Positions 6,788 to 15,744 of a DNA stretch of 32,743 nt are shown piece by piece. Made by a program: the position numbers and the translations under genes. How positions within the stretch are numbered: the stretch's first letter is position 1; each line of letters opens with the position of its first letter. The notes under the pieces are model-generated. The model worked only from the letters and a program-made list of their open reading frames with translations, made no database searches and was not told the origin of the DNA. This DNA is from a virus, in the IMG/VR virus record IMGVR_UViG_3300009418_005694, positions 1 through 32,743 of that record; one strand, written 5' to 3'.

Positions 6788-8005
6788 TTAATCAAATGTG
6801 TTAGTCGAAGTATCAAATACTCTATAATTAATTGTAACTACGATCGATCCGGTCAAGGTGTCAAGATTGGCGGATGTCAACCTGATCAACACGGAATCAT
6901 TTACTCCTTGGACGGCATTGAACGGGAACCAATCAGTCCCCCTGAACCTGCTTAGCATGTTAGTCCCAGAACCGTATAACCAGATTCTTGAACCTGATAT
7001 CAATTCAGTTGTTTGTGTACCATGTCTTACAGCAATATTTTGGTTTCCTGTTGAACCAGAAATACCAGAGGCATTGACTATAATAGACTCTACTATTATA
7101 ACTTTGTTGGCCCCTTGTGCCGGAACAATGGTTTGCTCAACCGCTCCACCAGCCATATTTGGGTCCGTAAATGTTATGGTTTGTTGATGGTATAAAGATG
7201 AAGATCCACTCCCTCCGCCCGCAACCACCACATTGGGAAAGTAGGTGTGGACCTCATTGACTAGGGGTGGGTCAGTATATGTTATTGTGCTGCCAGAAAT
7301 AGTATAGTCCACATCTTCGACCAAATAAACGTTGTTGGCAAACAATTGGTGGCCCGCCCCTGGTTCAACAGTCACCATCCATGTGTCAGCCGTTCCGTTC
7401 CAATCACTCTTGGATTCGACACTGGCCGTAGCCCCGCTTCCGGCTATAACTGATTCGATTTTATCATATAGTGCATTTTTACTTGCTCCATTTGAAGTGT
7501 CCCCATTCCATGATGCGTCATATTCAGCATTGGATATCGAAGCAGAACCACCAGAATCATTGTCCGTACCAGGAACCCAATTGGCGCCATTGAATTTTAG
7601 CACTTGGCCAGATGTTGCACCTGCAGTGGAAACATCGGATATATCGTTTAATGTTGATACCCCTGAGGTTATCGTTGATAGGTCAACGGTGTCTGTACTG
7701 CCATTGGAAAGCTCCAATGTCAAGTTGTTTCCAGATAATGAAAAATCGCTTATTGTTACATTTCCCACAATGGTGGAAAGGTCAACGTTGACAGTATTTC
7801 CGTTCTCTATGGTAATGGACAATACACTTCCAGAAAGACTGAAATCGGTAAAGATTTGGTCATCGTTACCAAAAACAGGGCTTCCATCAAAAGTATAAAC
7901 CTGACCGCCTTTCTTTCCAATACCTACCACAGTGGAATCACTGGTGATTTGACCGTAAGAAAAGGCTACATATAAGAATATTAATGAGAAGATTAGCTTT
8001 TTCAT
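6788..8005 (-). CDS. tail-fibre-like protein with signal peptide
   Basis: 405 residues. N-terminal signal peptide MKKLIFSLIFLYVAFSYGQ. Residues about 50-125 carry beta-strand repeats alternating SLSG/NG and VDLSTI. The phrase LNDISDVSTAGATSGQVLKF is the classic tail-fibre element 'LSDV...GA..GQVLKWNG'. A chaperone-like or trimerising Ala/Ser-rich helix follows (NAEYDASWNGDTSNGASKNALYDKIE), then a C-terminal beta-rich head. The fibre character is clear; the Sec signal is unexpected for a protein assembled in the cytoplasm. It is in one operon with the preceding fibre (2-base gap) and the tailspike that follows. Confidence 0.72.
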   Translation of the reverse strand: MKKLIFSLIFLYVAFSYGQITSDSTVVGIGKKGGQVYTFDGSPVFGNDDQIFTDFSLSGSVLSITIENGNTVNVDLSTIVGNVTISDFSLSGNNLTLELSNGSTDTVDLSTITSGVSTLNDISDVSTAGATSGQVLKFNGANWVPGTDNDSGGSASISNAEYDASWNGDTSNGASKNALYDKIESVIAGSGATASVESKSDWNGTADTWMVTVEPGAGHQLFANNVYLVEDVDYTISGSTITYTDPPLVNEVHTYFPNVVVAGGGSGSSSLYHQQTITFTDPNMAGGAVEQTIVPAQGANKVIIVESIIVNASGISGSTGNQNIAVRHGTQTTELISGSRIWLYGSGTNMLSRFRGTDWFPFNAVQGVNDSVLIRLTSANLDTLTGSIVVTINYRVFDTSTNTFD

Positions 8006-8007
8006 AT

Positions 8008-9252
8008 TTAGTTTGTTATATATGTTGCCGTTACTTGGATAGTGCCGCTGCTAATAGTGCCAGATACATCGCCTGAGAAATCCTTGCTTGTAATGTTTAT
8101 TTGTGTGAGATTTTGTGGAAACACACCTAGCGCATTGGTGAAATCTGAACCAGAATTACCGGTAACCCTAACATTCGCGGTAGATTGTTGATGTGTGAAA
8201 TTTCCATCCACTCTTGCCATTATTGCAGCCGGAAGCCCGGTAATGGATATAGATTGATTGGTCGCGCTGGTTACATTTGTAAACTCTATCCAAACAGTGG
8301 CCACATTCCCAGTTTTAACATAATATCCAGAAGAATCATAGGAACTATATGTGCCTGAAAGACTTGGAGTGAAAGTTCCGGTGGTTTGTGTTGTGCTACC
8401 GGTAACATTAAAATCCAACTTACCAGTGGTATCATTATAAGTGACGGAAATATTGTTTTCCGTATTCCCGGATACCATTGCTCCTACTTTATCCTGTACC
8501 TCTTCATCTGAGAGTTGGGTATTTGCATCGGTGAACGATCCACCTCCACCCGATAGCGTTACCGTTGAACCGGATTTCGATATCGTCTGCAGCTCATTGG
8601 TCACACTTCCATCAACTTCGGTTTGAAGGTAACGGGCATCCCCACGTGCTTGGTTGAAATATTGAATATGGTCATCACCGTCCAATCCTGTCAGTGTACC
8701 ATGGTCGGTCGACCCTCCTGATGCTGTTGAACTAATGGTCGTCTCTCCCGTGGTATCATTGTAATCTACCGTTACGTTTGAACCTGCAACAACTTTTGTG
8801 CCTATGATATCCTCGATTTCCTCATCCGTTCGCTCAGTATTGTCCAAATAAAACGAGGGAAGCTGACCTCCCAATCTTTCTACATCATCAATGGTCCCAT
8901 CATCATTAGTATCAAACTCTGATTTGAGCATAAAATCATTGGAACCTGCCGATTTTACATCAACGATCAAATAATCATTGTTATCGAGTTCAGTCTGTGA
9001 CAAGGCCAAATATTCGGCCGCTGTTACCTTAATAAGTGTTGAGCCGGATGTTATCGAAAGCAATCCCTTAAAATCCGAAAGTGCTATCCCCCTGATAATA
9101 CCATCGTCCTTTGAAATATTAAGGGAGTCGGAATCCACCATAGAAGTTTCAATCGGTTTTCTTTTAACCTTTACAAACCCCTCCTTTGTGGTTGAAATCT
9201 GTGCGTTACCTGCAAAGGAAATTAAAAGGATGAGATAAATTATTTTTTTCAT
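8008..9252 (-). CDS. tail-fibre-like protein with signal peptide
   Basis: 414 residues. Signal peptide MKKIIYLILLISFAGNAQ. The middle contains canonical fibre sequence DHGTLTGLDGDDHIQYFNQ followed by ARGDARYLQTEVD, known from phage fibres as 'DHGaLtGL.DDDHpqYl...RY'. The motifs YNDTTGETTIS and YNDTTGKLDFN appear about 110 residues apart, each after an acidic DEEI/VQD helix, indicating an internal duplication. The C-terminal 130 residues are Ser/Thr-rich beta strands, probably the receptor-binding head. It starts by ATGA overlap with the upstream 63-residue gene. Confidence 0.74.
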   Translation of the reverse strand: MKKIIYLILLISFAGNAQISTTKEGFVKVKRKPIETSMVDSDSLNISKDDGIIRGIALSDFKGLLSITSGSTLIKVTAAEYLALSQTELDNNDYLIVDVKSAGSNDFMLKSEFDTNDDGTIDDVERLGGQLPSFYLDNTERTDEEIEDIIGTKVVAGSNVTVDYNDTTGETTISSTASGGSTDHGTLTGLDGDDHIQYFNQARGDARYLQTEVDGSVTNELQTISKSGSTVTLSGGGGSFTDANTQLSDEEVQDKVGAMVSGNTENNISVTYNDTTGKLDFNVTGSTTQTTGTFTPSLSGTYSSYDSSGYYVKTGNVATVWIEFTNVTSATNQSISITGLPAAIMARVDGNFTHQQSTANVRVTGNSGSDFTNALGVFPQNLTQINITSKDFSGDVSGTISSGTIQVTATYITN

Positions 9253-9440
9253 TTTTTCGGCTTAATGGTTAATTCTTTGTTCTCTATCTTGATTTCAAAC
9301 CCTTTCATCTCAATTTTTTCAGTCTTTATGGTTTCCCTCGACTTTTGCTGACTATAAATGAGCCTGGCCAAAAGAACCACCACTATCAAATCAAAAGCAA
9401 TGAACAACCCGAACATTAGATTAATTTTCTCTAGCGTCAT
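9249..9440 (-). CDS. single-pass membrane protein
   Basis: 63 residues. One membrane segment at about residues 8-29 (LMFGLFIAFDLIVVVLLARLIY) is followed by a Lys/Glu-rich cytoplasmic tail (KIEMKGFEIKIENKELTIKPKK). It overlaps both neighbours by four bases (ATGA), so it is translated from the same message as the structural genes. No family is recognised. It could help tether or export the signal-peptide-bearing fibres, or act in lysis, but nothing in the sequence decides. Confidence 0.6.
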   Translation of the reverse strand: MTLEKINLMFGLFIAFDLIVVVLLARLIYSQQKSRETIKTEKIEMKGFEIKIENKELTIKPKK

Positions 9441-9925
9441 AGTTCCCGATAGATTGAATTGGCAGAGTAATCTTCAAGTTTGGTAGGGTCCGTGCCCACA
9501 AGGGTTCCGGATACCATCATATATTCATTCCCGTTGATATCAGAAACAACTACGTAAGAGACATGGTCACCTTGGACAATATTATTGTTGGTCTGCTCTC
9601 CAGTTGTAACCTGAAGAACCCACTCGTTATCAGTAATATCCCATAGAGCAATTTGGGGAGGCGTTCCAATTCCCGGGTCTATGATAGCAAAGGCATTCTC
9701 CTCACCAACCGGGTAGGTTGCGTTTAAAAGCAAAAGGCTGGAAAATGTCCCATAATTTGGATTTGGATTCTGAGCTCCTGATAGGTTTTCGATTGCATCT
9801 GCATAGGCATTCAATAAACTAGCTATTTCAGTGAAATCCTCTGCCGTGGCCTCATTTAAACGATTACCAACAGCCCTTACATTTGACTTATTGGCAAGTG
9901 GTGCAGATGGACGTGGTAAAGACAT
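9437..9925 (-). CDS. structural/appendage protein, hypothetical
   Basis: 162 residues. An N-terminal helical region (SNVRAVGNRLNEATAEDFTEIASLLNAYADAIENL) is followed by a beta-rich part with FSSLLLLNATYPVGEENAFAI and ALWDITDNEWVLQ. This is the small 'base plus intramolecular beta' composition seen in phage fibre-base and carbohydrate-binding modules (the LLL...YPxGE...A.IxD...LWDxxxxxWV pattern). It is preceded by a TGTCC motif 40 bases upstream and followed by fibre genes through ATGA overlaps. It is probably a fibre-attachment or minor tail protein. Confidence 0.6.
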   Translation of the reverse strand: MSLPRPSAPLANKSNVRAVGNRLNEATAEDFTEIASLLNAYADAIENLSGAQNPNPNYGTFSSLLLLNATYPVGEENAFAIIDPGIGTPPQIALWDITDNEWVLQVTTGEQTNNNIVQGDHVSYVVVSDINGNEYMMVSGTLVGTDPTKLEDYSANSIYREL

Positions 9926-9965
9926 TTTTAAGGTTTTATCAAATTTGACATATACATTATTTTAA

Positions 9966-9975
9966 AAAAAGGACA
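9966..9975 (-). promoter_or_regulatory. recurring junction motif TGTCCTTTTT
   Basis: The motif directly follows the TGA of the upstream gene and lies 40 bases before the ATG at 9925. The spacer is AT-rich (AAATTTGATAAAAC). Confidence 0.4.
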
Positions 9976-10947
9976 TCAAAAGGATACGGTACTCTTCGTG
10001 TCCATAGGCTTAATGAATTGGGCAGATTCCTTTTTACTGTATTCGGGAAATTCCAATGGGTTTTGTTCTATCAATTCCAAACCCTTTTTAAAAAATTCCT
10101 CTGCGGCACTTATTTTGTTTGACAATAGCCTATTGACCTGAACATCATCCAGTCCCTTCGTTCTTTGTCCTGGGAAATCATCAATCTTTTGATATATGCC
10201 GGATGGTGTTATTTCGAACATTCCGCTATCAATGGCCTTGGCCACAGTATAGTTTACCAATGAAGCCTGCATCAACTCCATCACTTTGAATGGAATTCCT
10301 TGGGCCAGTTCGGTCGATAGCTCCGTCAAAGGCTTGGTCGTAAAGTTTATTCTTGCAACAGTATCCGGGCCCAGCTTGCCAACAAAGTACTGGTGATGAG
10401 CTTCAAGCATATAGGGACGTAATGCCTGAAAAGTTCTTCGACTATTTGAAATATTGAACCATCTATTGAACGTATCGGTACGTTTGACAAAAAGCTCCAT
10501 AAAAAAGGTATAGCTGTCACTTCCCTTCCATTCCGTGAACTCCGATTCATTGGCTTCCATTATTTTCAGTGCACTATCTATTGCACTCAATCCATTATCC
10601 AGGAACGATCGTCTCAAATCCCTGATTTGCCACCATTCGGCCGATTTTGTATCAGACCCGCTTTGAATCAAAATTCCATGGTCATTGATTTCTACATTCC
10701 CGATCGGGACATAAAGGAACATTGCCAAATGACCGGAAGCCTCAAGCAATAGTTCATATACATTCAACCTTATTCCTTCTTCGGGCGGCGTTTCTGAAAA
10801 GTCATCATAAAGTTCTTGGGAACATGCAGGGACCAAAAATTTTCTATCGGCCTGAACGATATATGGTTTCAAAGAATCATATTTGAAAGAACTGTATATC
10901 GATACATATTTTTGTACCTGTTCTATGGTTTTTAAGAGTGTGGCCAT
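9976..10947 (-). CDS. DUF6712-like phage protein, probable head-tail connector
   Basis: 323 residues. The start MATLLKTIEQVQKYVSIYSSF and the helical arrangement resemble the Bacteroidota phage family I know as DUF6712, usually encoded next to the portal. The sequence is largely helical with two similar halves (each with a 'YxxxADRKFLVPA' or 'RPYMLEAHHQYFVG' segment followed by long helices), suggesting an internal duplication. It starts by TAATG overlap with the portal gene. A connector, adaptor or tail-completion role is inferred from position. The family assignment is from memory. Confidence 0.6.
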   Translation of the reverse strand: MATLLKTIEQVQKYVSIYSSFKYDSLKPYIVQADRKFLVPACSQELYDDFSETPPEEGIRLNVYELLLEASGHLAMFLYVPIGNVEINDHGILIQSGSDTKSAEWWQIRDLRRSFLDNGLSAIDSALKIMEANESEFTEWKGSDSYTFFMELFVKRTDTFNRWFNISNSRRTFQALRPYMLEAHHQYFVGKLGPDTVARINFTTKPLTELSTELAQGIPFKVMELMQASLVNYTVAKAIDSGMFEITPSGIYQKIDDFPGQRTKGLDDVQVNRLLSNKISAAEEFFKKGLELIEQNPLEFPEYSKKESAQFIKPMDTKSTVSF

Positions 10948-12275
10948 TATATTGTTGTTTCCACGCCCATTGGATTTTTGTCGAGCGTTGTTAATTGTGT
11001 ATTCGCAAATTCAGCCTCAAGCTCTGTATCCCATCCATTGTAGTCCCTTAGAAGTTGCCAGGGTTCCAATGATATTTCCCGTTTGGTCTTAAAAAGTGAT
11101 GTCAATATGCTAAAGGCTTCCCGTTTATCACTTCCACTTCCAGTATTCATCTTTCCTCCCGGTATTCCTGCCCCAACTATGGAAGGGTCAACGCCCATGG
11201 CAAACATGATTTCAGAATTTGCGGCACTGGCTTCAGGCAGATAGCTTCCGTCCTTTAACTTGTCCTCTACGGCAACTACTTCTATTCCCTTTACCCATTG
11301 ATCGTTTCTATCCTTATAAACAACGGACTGTATGGATTTACCCGCGTTTTTGTTGCCACTTAAATGATCATCTATCGCCTTTGTTAACTGGTCGCGTAGT
11401 TCCTTCTTTTTTTCGGGGGTATAATCGTTCCATTCGTTGGGATACATCCTGAGAAAATATTCTTCGGATATATATACCATGTACTTGACGTTCAATTGTT
11501 GTTCAAAGAGATTTTTCTTGTATTCCGGTATGCTATTGGCTACATCCATCCACCCATTGTGGTATACCGCGTGCCAATCTACCTCTGGATAATAGGTTTC
11601 GTTCATCAATGGATAGAAAATGGGCATGACAAACTTGTAGATGCGCTTCTTTCGGCAATACTCTTTTATCTGGTCAGCCGTCCAATAGCTATCAATGGCA
11701 GCAATCTTTTCAACATATTCGCTATCCTCATTGGTATATGAGCTCCAGTTATGGCTGAAATACACATTTTCTATGAGTCCGGAAGACTTGTTTATCTTCT
11801 CAAACCTACATTTGGCGGCCTGTAATCTTCTGACGCTATAAATGGAGTTGAAATCCTTGGTCAAAATAAACTCGGGGAATGCTATGTAATATGTTTCCAA
11901 ATCGGCAATCGTCTCCGTCCAGAACCTGCTCATCCTACACCGTCTAAAAAAGATGTTCACATCCTCCACCTCTTTTATGGATATGATTTTCTTGTCACGC
12001 TTCCCTTCTTCTGAGACATCCTTATACAAGTGAAATCCCTGACCGTAATGGGTAGACCTTAACACCCTAAGTGCCGCACCGCCGGCACCGTTTAGGTTCA
12101 AGGCCTTTTTGAATTTCTGGGGATACTGGTTGTCTTCACCCCATTTGGCTATTGAGCCAGTGGTTTTGTCCTCAGGGTTGATGGTTGTATGCTCCTTCGT
12201 ACCACTACCAAATGCAAAGGCGGCCCTACTGCCACTGGCAAAGGCCACATCTCCATATTTAATAATCTCTCCCAT
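10947..12275 (-). CDS. portal protein
   Basis: 442 residues from the ATG at 12275, which overlaps the previous stop as TGATG. Portals form the dodecameric ring through which DNA enters and leaves the capsid. Near residues 360-400 the sequence DPSIVGAGIPGGKMNTGSGS followed by DKREAFSILTSLFKTKREISLEPW is the portal 'G(V/I)PP...G...ASGS..R...' clip/stem region. The N-terminal half has mixed alpha/beta sequence with many aromatic residues (RCRMSRFWTETIADLETYY). Length and position after TerL fit. No domain is missing as far as can be judged. The position between TerL and a connector-like gene supports the call. Confidence 0.75.
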   Translation of the reverse strand: MGEIIKYGDVAFASGSRAAFAFGSGTKEHTTINPEDKTTGSIAKWGEDNQYPQKFKKALNLNGAGGAALRVLRSTHYGQGFHLYKDVSEEGKRDKKIISIKEVEDVNIFFRRCRMSRFWTETIADLETYYIAFPEFILTKDFNSIYSVRRLQAAKCRFEKINKSSGLIENVYFSHNWSSYTNEDSEYVEKIAAIDSYWTADQIKEYCRKKRIYKFVMPIFYPLMNETYYPEVDWHAVYHNGWMDVANSIPEYKKNLFEQQLNVKYMVYISEEYFLRMYPNEWNDYTPEKKKELRDQLTKAIDDHLSGNKNAGKSIQSVVYKDRNDQWVKGIEVVAVEDKLKDGSYLPEASAANSEIMFAMGVDPSIVGAGIPGGKMNTGSGSDKREAFSILTSLFKTKREISLEPWQLLRDYNGWDTELEAEFANTQLTTLDKNPMGVETTI

Positions 12276-12628
12276 CAATAAATTACCTTTTGTCCGTTAA
12301 ACTCGATGATATACCTGATGTGTATTTTTTTAATTTCCCCACCAGGAAGCAACTTTATATTTCTTGTCTTGTTACCAAAATGATCCGGGTTTCTTCTGAT
12401 ACCGCTCAAGCTTTTTCGTTTTGTCCTTAAAGATTCCACGCTGTCTGCATTCGGGTTTTCCTCCGGCATCACCAATTTTGCTTTTGGATATTCGACCAAC
12501 TTCCCCCCTGTTCTTGAATTTCGGTTCAATGTCCTTGCCTTTAAACTGAATGTCACGGCTTTTCCGTTTGCATCCAGAGTCTTCATTTTTTCAAGGACAT
12601 CAGACAGGTATATGGTATCTAAGGACAT
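12275..12628 (-). CDS. hypothetical late protein
   Basis: 117 residues from the ATG at 12628 (MSLDTIYLSDVLEKMKTL...); a GTG two codons upstream is less likely. The protein is basic, with the pattern VTFSLKARTLNRNSRTGGKLVEYPKAKLVMPEEN followed by an Arg/Lys/Asn-rich stretch (RTKRKSLSGIRRNPDHFGNKTRN) and a C-terminal IHIRYIIEFNGQKVIY strand pair. It is preceded by a TGTCC motif at 30 bases and coupled to the portal gene. No family is recognised. A DNA-contacting or connector role is possible from charge and position. Confidence 0.58.
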   Translation of the reverse strand: MSLDTIYLSDVLEKMKTLDANGKAVTFSLKARTLNRNSRTGGKLVEYPKAKLVMPEENPNADSVESLRTKRKSLSGIRRNPDHFGNKTRNIKLLPGGEIKKIHIRYIIEFNGQKVIY

Positions 12629-12658
12629 GTGCACAATATGGGAAGAGGGTCATTTATA

Positions 12659-12668
12659 AAAAAGGACA
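12659..12668 (-). promoter_or_regulatory. recurring junction motif TGTCCTTTTT
   Basis: It directly follows the TGA of the upstream gene and is 30 bases before the ATG at 12628. Confidence 0.4.
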
Positions 12669-13172
12669 TCAGACACAGGTAGAGGGGTTATCGGACCAAA
12701 TGGAAGGATCAAAGAGCAATGGCTCGTTGCCCATTATCTCGCCTTGGAACCTATACCCATATAACTTCTCGGAAAATATTGGCCCAACCTTTCCATACTT
12801 CACGGAAGATACCTTGAACTTGTTATACAAGAAGTGAGTAGGGATAGTGGCGTCATGTTTCATTCTTGCTATAACCTGTAGGCCGATGAGCTCACAGTCG
12901 GACAGTTTTTCGTTCTGTTCAACGTAATTGTTCTTGTCCGGATTGGAATAGATGGTAAATGCAAATCCCCTATTATTGACCGTACTCTGTATGTTACTGT
13001 CCCCAAAATCACCATCATGGCTTTCCAAAACTAGACATGGCAACCCAATTCCATTTCTAAAGCTGCCCATAATTTCTGTAAGGTCCATACGAAAAAAACC
13101 GTTTATTCCTTTGTGGTTTTCCGCAATGGAACTAAAATAATTGACCAGTATCAAATGATTTATATCGTTCAT
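12669..13172 (-). CDS. hypothetical late protein
   Basis: 167 residues, with an ATGA overlap with the upstream gene. The sequence is a helical N-terminus (INHLILVNYFSSIAENHKGI) followed by alpha/beta sequence with GIGLPCLVLESHDGDFGD and GFAFTIYSNPDKNNY. The size, mixed fold and position between TerL and portal fit a tail-terminator or head-completion protein, but no family motif can be named. Confidence 0.58.
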   Translation of the reverse strand: MNDINHLILVNYFSSIAENHKGINGFFRMDLTEIMGSFRNGIGLPCLVLESHDGDFGDSNIQSTVNNRGFAFTIYSNPDKNNYVEQNEKLSDCELIGLQVIARMKHDATIPTHFLYNKFKVSSVKYGKVGPIFSEKLYGYRFQGEIMGNEPLLFDPSIWSDNPSTCV

Positions 13173-13990
13173 TTTTTGAGCTTTTGAATTCTGTCTATAT
13201 CGGCATCGATAATGCTTAAAAAGTCATACATATTGGTATTATTTGAACTCTCCAATTTTGAGGGGTCACCCTCTATTTTGTTAAGTATCACTTTACCGAA
13301 GCTTATATACTTTTTTGGCTTTGGTGGTTCCTCACCTTCAATAACAACAGGCTTTGGAAATATTCTTGGAAAGGCTTTGGCAATATGGTTCCGGCAACCT
13401 TCATAGGATTTGGCAATACCCAGTTTCTTCTTAATGGAAAGTTTGCCGAACCTGTCTGCCCTGGAATCAACGGCTTGTTTTACAAAAGGTCTCCTTAGAT
13501 CCGTTTCCGATGGAGAATCAGAGATTTCCCGATAAAGAGATGCACAAAGCACATCCAACCAAACAGGGTTCTTTGTTCTTGACCATTGGTAAAATGCTGC
13601 ATCAACGAAGCTGAATTCACCAATTGATATGTTCCTGAGCCTTGTGTCGGGACCATGGTAACGAATACCCTTGATTTTTACATGAGGTCTGAATTTTGTA
13701 CGCTCTACACTTTCATAAATAAATTTGGTAAATGGCACAAACTCTTTTGGATGCACCTCTTTAAGTACTTTCCTGGTAGCAAACCATCCGTTATACCTGA
13801 GCAGTTCTTTAGCTACTTGATAGTATAACCGTTGAGTGGTCCTGTCCAATAGATCCGCATTGTCCTTAATTATTTCATGGTAACAATGGAACTGATGAGC
13901 AATATTGTCCACTTGTTCAAAGGACAGCTCATTCCAACTGGACGACATTTTGATCTTGATTTTCACATTTGAAAATTTCAAAATTCCCAT
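13169..13990 (-). CDS. hypothetical late protein after TerL
   Basis: 273 residues from the ATG at 13990. An internal ATG at 13948 (MSSSWNELSFEQ...) is an attractive alternative: it removes a Lys/Ile-rich 14-residue extension and lies 48 bases behind a TGTCC motif instead of 6. The protein is helical and basic with many aromatic residues. Recognisable stretches are WNELSFEQVDNIAHQFHCYHE and DAAFYQWSRTKNPVWLDVLCASLYRE. A Pro/Lys linker near 225 (EGEEPPKPKKY) precedes a C-terminal helix DFLSIIDADIDRIQKLKK. The 'sWnELsfeQ...' opening is common in Bacteroidota phage proteins next to structural genes, but no function is known to me. Confidence 0.6.
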   Translation of the reverse strand: MGILKFSNVKIKIKMSSSWNELSFEQVDNIAHQFHCYHEIIKDNADLLDRTTQRLYYQVAKELLRYNGWFATRKVLKEVHPKEFVPFTKFIYESVERTKFRPHVKIKGIRYHGPDTRLRNISIGEFSFVDAAFYQWSRTKNPVWLDVLCASLYREISDSPSETDLRRPFVKQAVDSRADRFGKLSIKKKLGIAKSYEGCRNHIAKAFPRIFPKPVVIEGEEPPKPKKYISFGKVILNKIEGDPSKLESSNNTNMYDFLSIIDADIDRIQKLKK

Positions 13991-13996
13991 CCAATT

Positions 13997-14006
13997 AAAA
14001 AGGACA
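13997..14006 (-). promoter_or_regulatory. recurring junction motif TGTCCTTTTT
   Basis: It lies in the gap after TerL, 6 bases before the ATG at 13990 and 48 before the ATG at 13948. The rest of the 14007-14217 gap has no credible gene. Confidence 0.4.
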
Positions 14007-14161
14007 TTGAAAACGAATCGTAACAGTTTAATTTAGAACCAATTAAAAAACTGCCTTCCGAAAAAAATTGAAACAACCGCTTCACACTCAAAACATTGAA
14101 AATCCCTGAAAATAATTTGTTTCCTTTTTTGTGGTCAGACCTCACGCCGTGGCCAATGGAG

Positions 14162-14179
14162 TTTTGACTGTTGCCGTTT
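14162..14179 (+). repeat. 18-bp inverted repeat, copy 1, flanking the packaging genes
   Basis: TTTTGACTGTTGCCGTTT on the plus strand. The identical 18-mer lies on the minus strand at 17056-17073. The two copies bracket the 16285 gene, TerS and TerL. Confidence 0.6.
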
Positions 14180-14217
14180 AATAAAATGATGATAATATGA
14201 ATTTGAAATCCTACAGG

Positions 14218-15744
14218 TCAGATAGTCGAGTTGGGCAGGTTGTCATGGCTGCTCGCACCTTGTGCAAAGATGTCCCAGAACATGGAGAATATGGGGTAGT
14301 CAAAGGTATCGGACAGGTGGGTGGCATGTTCCTGCTCCACGGTCTTACGGGTCTCGCTCCGTTTGTCCTTCTTCAGGCCGCCAGAGGTATCGATTATCTC
14401 AGCATGTTCCATGGATACGATAAGGTCACTACAGTTGACCTCGTTGATACGTATCTTGGGCAATCGCTTCCTTCCATCATCCCTTAACATCACGTTGATC
14501 AAACGGAACTTATCCATATAGTCAGGGTTCTTGCCCACGGTCATCTCATGTACTTTCCAACCGGCTCCCCTTAAAAGCTTGGCAGCCTGCTGTGCATAGG
14601 TGTCCTTGCTATTGGCCACCCTGGAATTACCTTGACGGTCATAGTAGAACTTGACTACCTTATTGGGAAAGTTCCTGTAGTACGGTATAAACTTCTCTAG
14701 GAACAGGTGGTCCAATATCTTTGGGGTCTTCACGAACATACTCTTCAACACCCTCAAGGTATCGTCCTGTAGCTGCATCACTGTCATACAGTTGATGTTC
14801 GCGCCCCAGTCCACACTCACTATCAACGGTAAGTTGGGATTAAGGTCCCTGTCCTGCCGGCAATCAAAGTGCAGCACATCCAAATCCGATGAAGGGTCAA
14901 TGGTCTCCAGATAACCATTGTCATAATCCGTATAGTAGTGGATATCCGGATTCAATTGGGCATAAAAACCATCGGTGATCTCCTTGGGCTGTATATTGAG
15001 CATTTCGGCATTGTAAAGCAATTCGTTGGAATAGGATTGCTTCATATACTCGAAATAATCCGGTCTAAGGTTTTCAAGATTGACCTTGGCATTGGCCTTT
15101 TGGAAAAAATACTTTTTAGGGTCCGTTTTGCACAGTTCCTCATATTTCAATACCCAATTCCCCTTTTTTGTTATGGGCATCGATGTCACATAGGTCTCCG
15201 AGAACAAAAATGGATTATCCTTCCAAATGACCTCTTTAGGAATCGACCTATTTGTGTTCTTGGCCGATATCGCCAATTTATCCTCGTCCTGAAGGGCTGC
15301 CTCGTCGGATAACAGTCCTGATGAGTTGATTCCCCGTCCGCTATTGGCATTGTCCAGGCTTACCAATTGGAAAACGGTACCATTGCTCCAATGGATGATG
15401 TTTTCCCATTTGTCGGGGGTCTCATAAGGCAATCTAAAACCCATCTTTTTACCTCCCCTGGTACCTACCACATAATCAATGTTCTCATAAAAACCGAACA
15501 TGGCAAGTCCGGCCTTCGTGGCCTTCAATGTATTGGAAAGTATCTGTGCATAGGTATTGCCCACTAGGATAAAGGTGGCACCTGGCATGTGTTTGGCCAT
15601 ATTGAACATGAACCAGGCCAAAATGGTCGATTTTCCGGTACCACGCCCCCAAATCAGCATCTTTATCAATTGAGGGGCCAATACGGCCACTAATTGTGCG
15701 ATATTGAGGACTATTTCTTTAGGCTTTGTCCTGAACTGGCTCAT
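14218..15744 (-). CDS. terL: terminase large subunit
   Basis: 508 residues. The ATPase-nuclease motor that packages DNA into the prohead. Walker A is GRGTGKST at residues 33-40, and a Walker B-like strand with Asp-Glu (LLSDEAA) lies at about 144-150. The nuclease domain shows the first acidic motif IVSVDWGAN (Asp312), a central YYDRQGNS motif, and the C-terminal DTFDYPIF acidic motif. Length and motif order fit the family. The start overlaps the TerS end by 26 bases. The last residues (GASSHDNLPNSTI) are a flexible tail. The following 227 bases are non-coding and hold one arm of the 18-bp inverted repeat. Confidence 0.9.
   Translation of the reverse strand: MSQFRTKPKEIVLNIAQLVAVLAPQLIKMLIWGRGTGKSTILAWFMFNMAKHMPGATFILVGNTYAQILSNTLKATKAGLAMFGFYENIDYVVGTRGGKKMGFRLPYETPDKWENIIHWSNGTVFQLVSLDNANSGRGINSSGLLSDEAALQDEDKLAISAKNTNRSIPKEVIWKDNPFLFSETYVTSMPITKKGNWVLKYEELCKTDPKKYFFQKANAKVNLENLRPDYFEYMKQSYSNELLYNAEMLNIQPKEITDGFYAQLNPDIHYYTDYDNGYLETIDPSSDLDVLHFDCRQDRDLNPNLPLIVSVDWGANINCMTVMQLQDDTLRVLKSMFVKTPKILDHLFLEKFIPYYRNFPNKVVKFYYDRQGNSRVANSKDTYAQQAAKLLRGAGWKVHEMTVGKNPDYMDKFRLINVMLRDDGRKRLPKIRINEVNCSDLIVSMEHAEIIDTSGGLKKDKRSETRKTVEQEHATHLSDTFDYPIFSMFWDIFAQGASSHDNLPNSTI

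Noticed and set aside
7332-7898. Plus-strand reading frame of 188 codons opposite the tail-fibre gene
   Set aside because: The opposite strand encodes a clear fibre protein with signal peptide. The plus frame is rich in Ser/Pro/Val, typical of a shadow frame, with no domain or start context.
4396-9252. Diversity-generating retroelement acting on the fibre or tailspike genes
   Set aside because: No reverse transcriptase gene and no template-repeat/variable-repeat pair was seen in the window.
14197-14487. Plus-strand reading frame of 96 codons opposite the TerL end
   Set aside because: It lies antisense to the conserved TerL nuclease C-terminus. It has no promoter-like spacing and no recognisable protein features, although it begins near the plus-strand 18-mer.
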